DNA from: Paramacrobiotus metropolitanus
Taxonomy: Eukaryota; Tardigrada; Eutardigrada; Parachela; Macrobiotidae
NCBI RefSeq assembly: GCF_019649055.1
Contig: NW_026570382.1
Span: forward strand, 62,001-126,000
Direction: 5' to 3'
DNA: 64,000 nt
In this document: in pieces, positions 1 to 11,500 of the stretch
Layout: each line of letters opens with the position of its first letter
How positions within the stretch are numbered: position 1 is the stretch's first letter
The notes under the pieces: model-generated
Seen by the model: only the letters and a program-made list of their open reading frames with translations
The model's database searches: none
What the model was told of the DNA's origin: nothing
Made by a program: the position numbers and the translations under genes

Positions 1-42
1 ATGAATATCAGACCGTTCTACACCAGATTGCGAAGAACCCAT
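1..42 (-). CDS. Possible N-terminus of a minus-strand gene running off the left edge
   Basis: On the minus strand an ATG at 42-40 sits in a good initiation context (GCC before, G after) and opens a frame of 14 codons to the window edge, reading MGSSQSGVERSDIH. An MG-x-x-x-S start is the pattern of an N-myristoylation site, and small myristoylated proteins (for example some MICOS CHCHD3-type proteins) begin this way. Only 14 residues are visible, so the identity is open. A plus-strand frame over the same bases (26 codons to a stop) is an equally short alternative. This is inference from start context alone. Confidence 0.22.
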   Translation of the reverse strand, partial: MGSSQSGVERSDIH

Positions 43-690
43 GGCCTGCGCCTGCGCGGCACACAAGAAAACTCCGTGTAATTAAATGATAGACGAGTGC
101 GAGTGTTAAGGTAAAAATACATTTATTGTCGGTCGTTGTTAGCATACAGATATAAAGCTTCAAATAACAAACATTCCCCACGCAAGCGGCTCAAACTCTA
201 TTTCCTTTGCCTGAAACTAGTTAGGCCGTTGCCAGCCAAGCGCTATGTAATAAAAATACGGAAAAACCGTATTTTTGGGACGGCGTACTTGGGAATATCG
301 CGTGCTTCCACCTGCGTTGAATGTGTGCAACGTATTGAATTGTTGTGATGTTAGCGAAAACTACTGAATAAAATTATTTTGCATTCAGAAGACATACAAC
401 TGATAGAAGCAAACAAATCTTCATGAAAGGGAAATGCAGCATTGCTGAAATTCACTTTGCTTGTATATATACAGAGTACACCCATACAAGCTGCAATAAA
501 CGTAGCACTTCCGGTTAAGTAAGGTATCAATAGCATCAACGAATGAGTGTCCAGCTGTTTTGAATGGAAATCTGTCAACCATTTTGCACATGTATTTAGA
601 CAAAAATATTCGACTGAGTATGCAAACATGATATTGAGTTTGAATTTGTAGAAGTGATTATTGTTATTATTGCGTTAACTCTTTTTAGCA
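43..690. other. Non-genic stretch
   Basis: AT-rich sequence with scattered stops in all frames. The short open frames here have no signal peptide, splice or homology support. It may hold the divergent promoters of the left-edge gene and of the 764-1634 gene, but apart from the TATA box at 693 I see no clear element. Confidence 0.5.
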
Positions 691-692
691 CA

Positions 693-698
693 TATAAA
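693..698 (+). promoter_or_regulatory. TATA box of the Tyr/Gln-rich secreted protein gene
   Basis: TATAAA lies 71 bp upstream of the ATG at 764. This would place transcription start near 720-725 and leave a short 5' UTR of about 40 nt. The same layout (TATA box, short leader, tiny first exon) recurs at the genes starting at 17428 and 20840. Confidence 0.5.
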
Positions 699-763
699 TT
701 TTGGCAGTTGGTATTAGAATTTGCCGGTAGGTTACAGGTTGTTCAAAACTTTAATTTAGAAAA

Positions 764-1634
764 ATGATTGGCTATTCCTTATTATTGCTGATTGCCGGCA
801 TTTTGGACTTCCTAACGGTTTGCAACGGTAACTTTGAGATCTTTGAGGTTTTACTTGTTCATCTAATTAATTCTGAAGCAGTGGTATCGTATGGTAGCCA
901 TGAGTACCTAAAAATAAATTATGAAATTCTTTTAGGCCAACTATATTAATTTTTATCTTACGTACGACGTATTTAGTACTATTTACTATATAATAAATTA
1001 CTGTTTTAGAGATAATGTTAGGCTGTTTGTCGTCTCCTCAAAGTGCATACATTTAATGTATGTTTGTTTTTGTTTTTTGCAGGACAGTACAGCGGTTGAG
1101 TATACCTTATATTTATATACTGCATTATAGTACATCTCTATGAGATAAATATTTACGAATACATGAAATATGTATGTACGGTCTGTACATGTATATCTAC
1201 TAATATTTAGCGACGGTTTTCGGTTTTTTGGATATCGTCAGTCATATGTCTGTCATTATGTTACAGTATATTTTTTGGACTGTTGTATTCTATCTATATG
1301 AATTGTAAATATGTTTGATCGTTATTTTACATGCTGATTTATATAATTAGGTGTAACAAACAGCTTGACGCCTGACGAACTGAATTACCTGCAGCAATAC
1401 ACGCTACAGCAACAAGCCGCGCAGGGCATCTATCAACAGCAACTGCTTAGCGGCGTTGGATCGCCTCCGTTAACATCGTACACCCCGACTTACAATAATT
1501 ATCAGAACTATCCCACTTCTGGTAGTTACCCGAACGTGGTGGTGGGAGTGCCGGTCTCGGGCGGATCGTACGCCAATAATTATCCCTACTCCACATCGAA
1601 TTATCCTTATTATCAGTATCCTTACACCGGCTAG
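764..1634 (+). CDS. Small secreted Tyr/Gln-rich protein, two exons
   Basis: Exon 1 is 764-827 and exon 2 is 1351-1634; the intron begins GTAACT and ends TTAG. The junction splits a glycine codon (phase 1) and gives a 115-residue protein. Exon 1 encodes a hydrophobic signal peptide (MIGYSLLLLIAG...). Exon 2 begins VTNSLTPDELNYLQQY, has a Gln-rich stretch, then a long tail rich in Tyr, Pro, Ser, Asn and Gly, ending in YPYYQYPYTG. No enzyme domain is visible. Tyr-rich secreted proteins of this kind are often structural (cuticle, adhesive or eggshell matrix, where Tyr can be cross-linked), but that role is inference. The signal-peptide exon split by a phase-1 intron matches the two genes at 17.4 and 20.8 kb. 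The join rests on phase and splice consensus only. Confidence 0.6.
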
Positions 1635-2554
1635 AAAGAGAGCTTCTTATCTGGCTATCAAGTACATATTGCTGGATTGCTGACCCAATCCATTATTAAT
1701 TACTCGTAACTCGTAGTTGGAAATTTCTGCTGTTCTCAATAATTATATTAATTTACCTTTCTCCGCATGAGTTGTGCACTGCAATCGTCATATGTTGCTC
1801 CGTTTAAGTTATGTTCAGGAGCCAGACCAACTGCTTGGCATACAAAACATGGCAAAAAAATGTATGCTGTTTTACAAATGTATGCTGGTTTAAAAACCAA
1901 AGTATGCTGTTTTTCGTGAAACATGTCCATTAGATTTCACTCAACTACATATATAAAGTTTCGTATTTTTCAGACCCATATGCGTACTTTGCCGGTTGGT
2001 TTAATAACTTTAATACGGTACTTGTTCCTGTGTTCGTAGTTTTTGGCGAATATTGTTCAAGTAGAAAAATAAAAAATATGTAGATAAGATGTGTAAATAA
2101 GAAGGCTGACTGGAAGTTATTAACTGACTGATTGTCCGCTTTCACCAGGCACCAGGTCCTGCCATTTTATCTGCACACCTGTCGCCTGGGCGTACACCCT
2201 CGTGCGGCGTGTAACGTTGTAAGTTAATTCTCACTGATGTTCGACTTACGATTTCCGTTTCCGGTGCAACTGCATTAAAGCAAGCGGCGAAGTTCTTTTT
2301 CTGCAGACTGAAAAGTCGAAGCTGTTTTGAAAATTTATAGATCGGGAAAATTTGTGGACACTGTAGTTTTTTAAATGGTCGAAGGTTCCAGTTTTTTTTA
2401 GAATATATACGTTAAAAATATACTAACAACATCATCAGGATATTGCAAAATTTGCATCGCAGTTCTCTGTGCCTCAGTGGCCGCTGTATGTCGTGTATGA
2501 TTTTGAGTGCGGAATTCTAATTCTGATCTCTGCTGACTCTTCCCTTCCCCCACC
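1635..2554 (+). other. Intergenic region upstream of the RBBP4-like gene
   Basis: No supported gene. The last 100 bp before 2555 turn CT-rich and lead into a strong start context (CCACCATGG), so this is probably the promoter and 5' UTR of the WD40 gene. I see no clear TATA box close to it, which fits a housekeeping promoter. Confidence 0.4.
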
Positions 2555-5500
2555 ATGGCCATGGACAACGAGAACAGCGCCCTGTCCACGGGCGACTACC
2601 TGGACAACGACGCCTCGCACCTCTCCGTCCCGGACACCGCCAGCACGGCGCCCCAGACCCCCCTGGCGGCATCCTCCCGGGCCGACTCCCCCGAGATCTC
2701 CACCGTCCCCCCGGCCACCCCCTCGGCCGTCAATCCCGAGGCGGCCTCCTCCCAGTCCCCCGTGCCCAAGTTCACCGTGGACAAGCGCATCAACGAGGAC
2801 TACAAACTGTGGAAGAAGAACATCCCCTTTCTGTACGACGTCTGTCTGATGACGGCCACCCAGTTCCCCAGCTACACCGTCGACTGGGTGCCCGAGTCGC
2901 AGACGGTGACGGACGAGGAGCTGGGGCTGGAGTATGTGCAGCAGAAGATCGTCCTGGGCACGACGGCAAGGAATGAGGAGGACGTGCATCTCAATGGTGA
3001 GTGGAAAGCACGCAGTAGAAGTTTCTTCATGCTTGGTTCCTTATCGTTCTTCTAGAATCTACCAGCTTCATTCTTCAGTTTTTGATATCACCGTGTACTT
3101 TTGTAATTTTTTTTCTGTCGTGGTTTGCTTTACAGTAATTTATTTTTGTGGAATAGAAATAGTGCAATCTGTTTTGTTAGTGCGTTCGGAGTAATCGATA
3201 TCTGTGGCAGTTTTAGGAAATTTTAAAATTAATCTTGACTGTTTATTTTGTCTACTATTTAAATCACTTTATTAATTCCCTTGCATTAGAACGCGTACTC
3301 GAAATGCGTATGGGTGTGATGTCCTTCGAGCTGCGCTGTATTCCTGCAGAAATCTCTTTCCCGTTCGATTTCATTTAAATTTCACGAAGAGCTCACAGCT
3401 AAACGTTTTAAATGAACGAATTTTATGGGCTTCCGGTGCGTGACGCAATTAGAACCGCCCGGTGTGGCACCGTGATTTGGCATACATTTGAAAGTCTTCT
3501 TTATTCTTGATTTTCGTGTCCGAAAAGTGGCTTCTTCTGTCCAACTTTGGATGAAAAATAAGGAAAAAATTACGAAAACCATCAGGCATAAAGTGGTGAA
3601 ATAATAAAGAACAAATTACAGAAAGTGACAAATGTGGTATGTGCAAACAAAAAGGATTCCGCCTGTGTGACGCACAGTGCCACAGTGAAATGCAACGGGA
3701 AGCGAATAAGCCGTTGTACATTTATTTATTCTATGGAGTCATTAATTTTGATAATAGGATTAATTAAATATAATGGTGTGTGAATAAATGATCATGTGAA
3801 AATTGCGTTGCTTATGCTGATAATCGTTGTTTTCCTAGCTGCAAGCAGAATATGTATTTAAGTATGTGCTTAATTCTTTATCAGAATACTAGTATAAGGT
3901 CGTAACCGCCCTTAGGGCAAGCGGGCGGCGGTGTTAAAGTTTGGATGTGTAAAAACGAGAAATTGAAATCATTGGTCTGTAGATGCTGTTTTTTAATTTA
4001 GGCGCTTAAGGAAAGTGAGTTGAACGGGTGGCTGAAAAAAATCTCAGCCTTCGTTTTCGGTTTATTTCTCATGAATCACTTATCGCATCGCGAATTGTTC
4101 AGACTCCTTCGATAGACAATCTTCGTGACTAACCAAAACAATAAACCTTGTTTCAGGAAAACAAACCGTGCTTGATAAAAGTAATGCCAGATGAAACTGT
4201 GTAATTATTCATTATTGTATCCCAGCTTGATGAAGTCTTTTCGTAATTCTTTTACGTGCGTCATGTTCGAATACCTTTGACTGGCTCAGCAAGAAAATTG
4301 CCATTACATATTACCAACAGGAAAATGTTAGTTGGCACGGTGATTGCGCCGATTGAGCTATATGGTCAGCAAATTTTGAGAGCTTACTGTAAGAATACAG
4401 TTTATTAGCTACGTACTTCGTTTTTTTTCGCTGTTTTTGTTACCAGTTTTTGCTGCGCAACAGGCGCAACACGAAATGCCGGCTTGAGTGAAAAATGTAG
4501 CCAAGGTATTGTCCTTACAGAAACCAGTTTGATCCAAATAAATTCCTAATGCACTGAAGGAAATTTACTTTTAAGCGGATCTGTGGATTTTACGAAAATT
4601 TGATGGGTGGGGTCTCGATTCTCCCCTGTCCTGGTCAAATAGGGCCACTGAAAGTTGCATTGGTGAACAGCAAAAAAAACAGGGAACAACTCCTCCATCA
4701 GAAACAGGAGTCAAACTCAGGGTCAGTCAGGTTTAGGAGTTCGGCGAGTTTGTCTAAGCAGCGTTGTGTTCATAACACTTTTTATATTGTTTTATCGTTG
4801 AAATCGCATGCTGTACGGTACCTTACAAATCGCGGCTAGATTTTAAAACCTAAAAAGCCGGCGGACTTCTAGTAATATCGTAACTCAATAAGTAGGCGCG
4901 GCATTCTCTGCGTTGATAGTACTCGTTTCTTAACAGTTTGTACGGCGAAAGCAGTTTATGATAAAGTATCGAAAGATGCAGTTGCTGTAAATTCTAAATT
5001 AAACGCATTGGGTTTTGATTTTTTACGAGTTTCGGGAGAGGGATGCTTAAAGCCACGATGTGCATTTAGTACGAGGGGATGGGACATATTTAACATATTT
5101 AAGTGACGCGCCTATGATATCGCAGCTTAAACGAGAAAGTTATTATTGTTATCAAACGCATTGATCTGTAAACACTAAAATTATCAGGACAAGAATCGAT
5201 GATTCAGGGTGCGCCGAAATTTATTTGACGCCCCGGAGTGATAAACTAAGAGGGTGAGCGTTTCTATTTCGTACGCACGGGGAGACGCTTTTAGCGTTGA
5301 TTTTGAGGGAAAGATGGGCGTTAAATTCGGATTTTACGAACATATTCTTTGTAATGTAGCACCAGCACAGTTTAAGATATGGTCACCAGTACACTGAAAC
5401 TTTCAATTGTACACGATGCTGGTCGACAAACGATACAGGCCTGTTACGATACTACGAAAATAGTTTGTGAATGTCATCCTGACGCAAATCAAATCCTGGT

Positions 5501-8500
5501 TAAAGCGCCGTTCTGTGTTTAGCTGCCCCTTATCTTCGGTTTAATACTTGTTCATCGTCTTGAGTTTTTGAAAATCCAATTATTCTGATGAATGTAATAT
5601 ATTTTTTACAACGAACAAAACCTAAGCCTTTTGGGCGCCCCAAAGTTGAAGTATTTCTTGCACCCTAAAGTTTTATCTTTTTTACTTGTAGTTGAAGAGT
5701 AGGTGCGCTTAATACTTTATCAAAATACAGCAAATCATTATTATGCTTGAAATCACTTAAAGATCAAAATACATAGAAAACCGCATATTTTGGGAAACCA
5801 AACGTTACATAAGGAACCAAAGAAGCTATCTCACAAAAAGCGTTAATTAAGCATTTTAAATGTTGATTTCTTCAAAGGCGGCGGTTTTAAAATCATTCTG
5901 CTATCACAAAATATGATTAGCATTGACAGTAATATAATTTTATCCACTGTTGAGGTTTAGGTTGAATTGCTTCCACTTCCTTATGCGACCAAACAAACCA
6001 TGTTGTAAAAGAAAATACATCGACATAGTATAATATATGGAGTGGTAGGTAAGCTAGGTTTACAAACCGCTTTCGCTGCGAAATCGGCGTTAACCGAGAA
6101 AAATAAAGCTCAGTGACCTTCCGGGTTTGCGGTGTCAGAGGCCCCGGGGTCTGAGGGTGCAGACCACAGTGATTACTCGGGTTGAACTCAGGTCTTGGAG
6201 TAGGTGAAGAAAATTAAAGTCACTAAAGGTCAACACAGCGACCTTTTAGGTTCGCCGCGTAAAGAACTCACGCTTTTTGGGGGTGTGAAAACATTAAAGA
6301 TCACCAAAGGTTAGATGTGACCCTGTTCGTACCACGGAAGAAACCGATACCCTTTTGTGCTACTGTATTCCATGTATCTGTAAATATTTTGGTTGTAATC
6401 TTATGTCCGCCATAGTTTGATTCCACTGTTCTCTGCCAATCAGCCGGTATCCCTTCCTAATACCTGTTCCCTTGTATTCCTACCGTACTAACAACTTATT
6501 AATTATTTAACATTTATGTATTGTTGCAGTCTTTTTTAGTGTAGTATCGACGATGTACTTAAAGCATCTCACCTGGATTGCTTATACAGCACTTCCAGGG
6601 AGCTAGATGTAAGGTCACGAAGCAGCTATGATTACGATTTCCAGGATAAAGAAACACAAATTCACTGTGCGGCCGGATCGCAGGCTTAACTTTATTAGTA
6701 CGTCCCGTACGAACGGACGAAAAACTAAAATCAGGTTTGGAAATATGTAGGATGGGCATCTTCCGATACATGTGTCTAGTCATGCTACGCTCGTGGTGAG
6801 ATGGTCAGAACAGAAAGTCACACATGGTGAACCGCTTAGACAGCATTCATGCGCTTTAATATCGAGGTATTTTCACGTATTCCGCAAGCACTCTGCCCGA
6901 ATTCAAGGCGTTTCCTAATTTTTTATTTATGAAAACCAAGAACACGCTGGTGAATACATGCGGAATACGGAGAATACCGGGACACATTAAATGGAAGCTA
7001 CAGTCATGTCTACAGCTATATGGAATACCGATGGAATAGGTGGGATTACTGCTGAATGCCAAAGGTACTTTGTCGTAGGGGCGAGATTGATATGCCTTCA
7101 GAGTGTGCCCGTACTCTCACTTACACTACCTGTATTCTGCCTTTATTCCTAAAGTATTTTCCCTCGCTTATCTCGCCTTCATGACTGATTTACTGCAGCT
7201 TTCTTGCAGCATGTTAGCGCATTCCCACGTATTCGGTCTGTGTTCAACACGCATTCACCGCTCCAGCAGAAAACTAAAGAGATTTAAAAAAATACGTTGT
7301 CAACATGGACTGTTGATGATGGACAGCATACAGGTGAATTCGTGGGAGTACGTTAATGCAGCACAGTAAGAAAAAGTCAGATGCACTTGCAAAAGGCAGA
7401 ATGCAGTAAAACTTTTCCTTAAAAACACTCTTTATTTGGGACACTCGTCTATAACATTCAAAATGTAAGGAACTGGATAGTCTCGTAGACTGTAGCATAC
7501 GGAAGATACTCTTTATACAATTCACCCCTTTATAACAGCTACATACCCCATCAATAATAAATATATGAATTATAGTAATACCGGAACATTTTTTTAGACG
7601 TTTACTCATATGGCAAACGTATGAATCACAATCACCCTTAAATCAGTGTTTTTTTGTCCCGAAAAAGACAAAATTTGTCCTGGAAGTATTTTGTCGTGAC
7701 CCGGCAAAAACATCTGGGTACAAATGCTGTTTTTCCCCTCCAAAACCATTGCGTCTGTATTCTGAATTCCTATACTATGTGGTACAATACTAATTAGTCA
7801 CTAGAGGAACCTTTTGTGTACGTACTTAGGTATTTTTCATAATTTATCAATACTGTAGGGATTTAATAACGGTTTAGGTTCAGGTGCGGTTGTTGTGTAT
7901 GAGTGTATGCTAAAGTTTTCGACTGATAATGATACCAGCACGAACAGGTAAATAACTGAGATTTGCGCAACTTTACTGCTTTTTCTGGAAAATGCATTGT
8001 TTTTCCTCGATATCGGTGGACATCTGACACTTTCTGTGTGTCGCCAAACCATCCACTCCAACCTCGCTTGATAGCACTGAGCGTCCAGTTAGATTGCCAT
8101 GCAGTTAGGGAATACCGGTGCGATGTGCACAATTTCTGGTACTACGATTCGCAATCGCTACTTCCCAAAACAAAGAAATGTAATAAGAGTATTATAAATT
8201 TGTAATAAGATACGGCTACACTGGCCAGGCGATGTAAAACATCTTTTGCCTGAGAGTCAATGGCAAAGGTGAAATCTGTCGATTAATATCCTAATAAATA
8301 ACAGTAGTTAAATTAGTAGCCGCCTGCCGGATAATTAATAACAGTGGGAAACAAATAACAATATAAAGAGTGAAGCCAAGAATTTTAGTGCTAGTGTAAT
8401 GCGGTAAGAAGACTGCGCCACTGAAACATCAAGTTTTGTCGAGCGCATTCACTATTAAGTGTTACACCGCGCAATGGAACTGCATGGCACACGCAGCCGT

Positions 8501-11500
8501 TGGGACGCGACTCTGTGTGAAATCCTGATAAGAGACGTTTTTTGACATTTGAACAGTATTGACGCGTACGTGCCCGTTTGCTGTGTGTATTCAGCTATGG
8601 CCGTTGAATGTCTTCTGTTGATTGACCATAAGCCCATTACGATTAATGAAATTATGAATGTACAGGTAGAAATATGCATATAATATTAAAATAAAAGAAT
8701 TATTGCTTGCGCTGTGTTCTTATGTATATATACATAATTATATAGATACATATATGTACAACGTGTGCATATGTTCTTGTATTATATTACAAACAAGAAA
8801 CAGAAAGCCGACCGCTTCAACGGGTGCATAGTTATAAGAAACAATACGAGTGCAATGCTCATTGCTCAGTAATTAACGTTATGGGTTAGCATTTCATGGC
8901 GCTAGTGAAAATTTCATCTGCCGGTGCCGGCTGTTTTATATTACAGTGCTTTACTCCTTTTTTTGCTGCTACAAAAAGAAGTCAGCTATAAAAGCAAGAG
9001 AGTGCGCCCAATAACACCGATATCGCTGTTATTTGGCGCACGCTTTCTGAAGGTGAATAATTTAATTTAAGTACAGTAATTTTTTATTAGGCGCTACCAT
9101 TGCTACCAGGAGTTTTGTAGGGGCTGCACTACGAATAAAAAAATCAAGAAAAAATGAAACGCCTAATTTTCAAGTACATACAGGTCGATCGCACCAAGTG
9201 TGGGCAGTTAGAAAAAATATCCGTTTGCTACCACTGAACCCGAAAATCTTTTTGTTATTTTTATATGATAATTCATGGTCTATAGCAACTTTTTTAGTCG
9301 TATTTCTGCGGTAGAAGTTAATATGCAGGGAACGGTAGCCGAATTTTTAATTTCATTTTATCCAAAAAAACGCACTGCTTATTAAGAAATATCTATGCTC
9401 AGTCTATAATTCTTTAAAAATTCTGGACACGTGAGAACTACCAAACAATAATACGGTTTTCTAAAGGTCCTTCTCTAACGTCCTTTAAATCACAAACGCC
9501 TGGCCAAACGCGATCCCTGCTCTAGGCAACCACATCCTCCGGATGGTACCTTTTAACGTACAAGTCTATGGGAGCTAGTTCTTGTTTTGAGCTCACAACT
9601 GGCACTAATCACACAAGAATCTTTTGCTAACCCTTAACGAATGCCTTTAAGGCCACCCAATGGCTTACAAAAAGGTTCACAGAAAAATATCAAATACTGA
9701 ATTTTTGAGAGGGGCGGTTATAAACATTAAAAAACTGACCCCTACCCTCTCCTATTAAGCCCCGCCCTACTCGTTCCGGGCGCATCAACGGATTTCAATT
9801 TCGACATCGCTGGATTTGCAATAAAAAGTTGCACTAATTAAGGTGAAAGTAAACAACAAAATGGTTTACACAATTATTTTTCAAATTATTTTACTCAACT
9901 GCCCACACTTGGTGCGATCGACCTGTATAATACACATTTTTCCAGTAATACGGTCGAAATATCGCAATGTATGACCGTACGTCCGTACGTAATAAATGTA
10001 AAAGAACTGGTGAACATGCAGTCGCGCACAATGGATAAAAAGAAAGAGCAAGAGTGACCATCTCAATTATTTCCATAAGGAAGATGTACGTGTATGAGCT
10101 TGAGCGTTTACACTTCTTCAAATTTGAAAAGTGAAATTATATAATATTTATGTAAGACATAATTATAATTAAGTATATACATAGATTATAATTATACCAT
10201 TGACTTCTACGTATAAACATAAACATACAAATTGATACTCGTACATCTTCATTATGATTAATTGGTATGTTTATGAGTAGAAGCTCAGCTGCCGACAGAT
10301 CTTTGTCAGCTAAAACTGGTTTAGTATTTTTCGAACGAAATTTGCCAAATCACGACAATATTCGTGAAGAACGAGATAAAATTGTAACTGTCCAGGCGTT
10401 ATCAGTCAGCGATGAATGCGATTTGCATGAACCGACGTGCGAACCTGTGTATCACATGCCGTTTTCTGTGAACCACTCATCCGTAACATATAAAACTGTC
10501 TTTCCATATAAATATAATTAATAGGGATACACTTTCCGCGGAACCAAATGCAGTTTTACGGGTGAAGAGAACCTCTGTATTACATTCAGCTGCGGCTGCA
10601 TACACTGACGGTACATACAGTAACGCGTATGTAATGTGATGCAATCACATTACATTAACGTCTGAAGGAAATAATTTTAGCAAACCCATAATATTGCTTT
10701 CTATAACTTTCTTAAAAGACAGTTAGTTAACAGTTAATTTCATCAAAAATTATATTTGGCATTGTGCGTGGTAGCGCCAAGTTGAAGACAGCGCATATTT
10801 AATTCGCCCCCTCACTTCCCTGTACTTGTTAGTTCTGCTCAATTATTATGGATAAAACTATGGTTCACGGTTCACCTATTTGAAAAAAAATTTTTGCTGT
10901 CTTTTGTATAGATCTCATATTATTTATATTTCAATTTCATTTCCGGTGAGTTTTCGACTGACCAGCGTTTTCAGGATATTTTGGCTTGAAACTTTTAACG
11001 GTCTTCGTACTTTTCAGTGTTTGTTTTTTTCTCATGTACTTTTGTCGCCTATTTCAAGAAAAAAATAAGGTGGTTGGCTTTCCTTATCTTCCACAGGAAA
11101 GAGGAATGTTTTAAAATATGCTGTTTTCAAAACCGACCGGGATTTTTTAGGTCGCCGTGGTAAATTCCCTGTACACTTGTAAGGCATTACTCGGCTTCTC
11201 CCGGCTCATTTTCGCACAGACACAACTGTTAGGTGTTCTAGTTTTGTGTCTGCTTAGGGGGTAGTCGCTATTAGCTACACTTGTCCAACAAAATCTGGAA
11301 CCTAGTGTGTCATCCAGGAATCTTCCCTTTGGGAGACCCTGCAGAATCGGAAACCAATCCGAATTTTGAACAATTTTGTTTTGTTCGTTTGCACAAATAT
11401 CAGCCTTTACGGTGATATAAAGTACGAAAGAGACCCAGACGATCTGGATTTTTTCGTAATTTTTTTGTTGATCCTCCCCCTTTGCATTTTACGAAGTGGT

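Noticed and set aside
5206-5675. Possible degenerate TIR element (cagggtgcgccg... and ...gggcgccccaaa...caccct)
   Set aside because: The terminal match is short and gapped and no target duplication is visible.
10267-10521. 84-codon open frame inside intron 1 of the WD40 gene
   Set aside because: Protein-like composition but no signal peptide, domain or splice pair, and the surroundings are repeat-rich intron.
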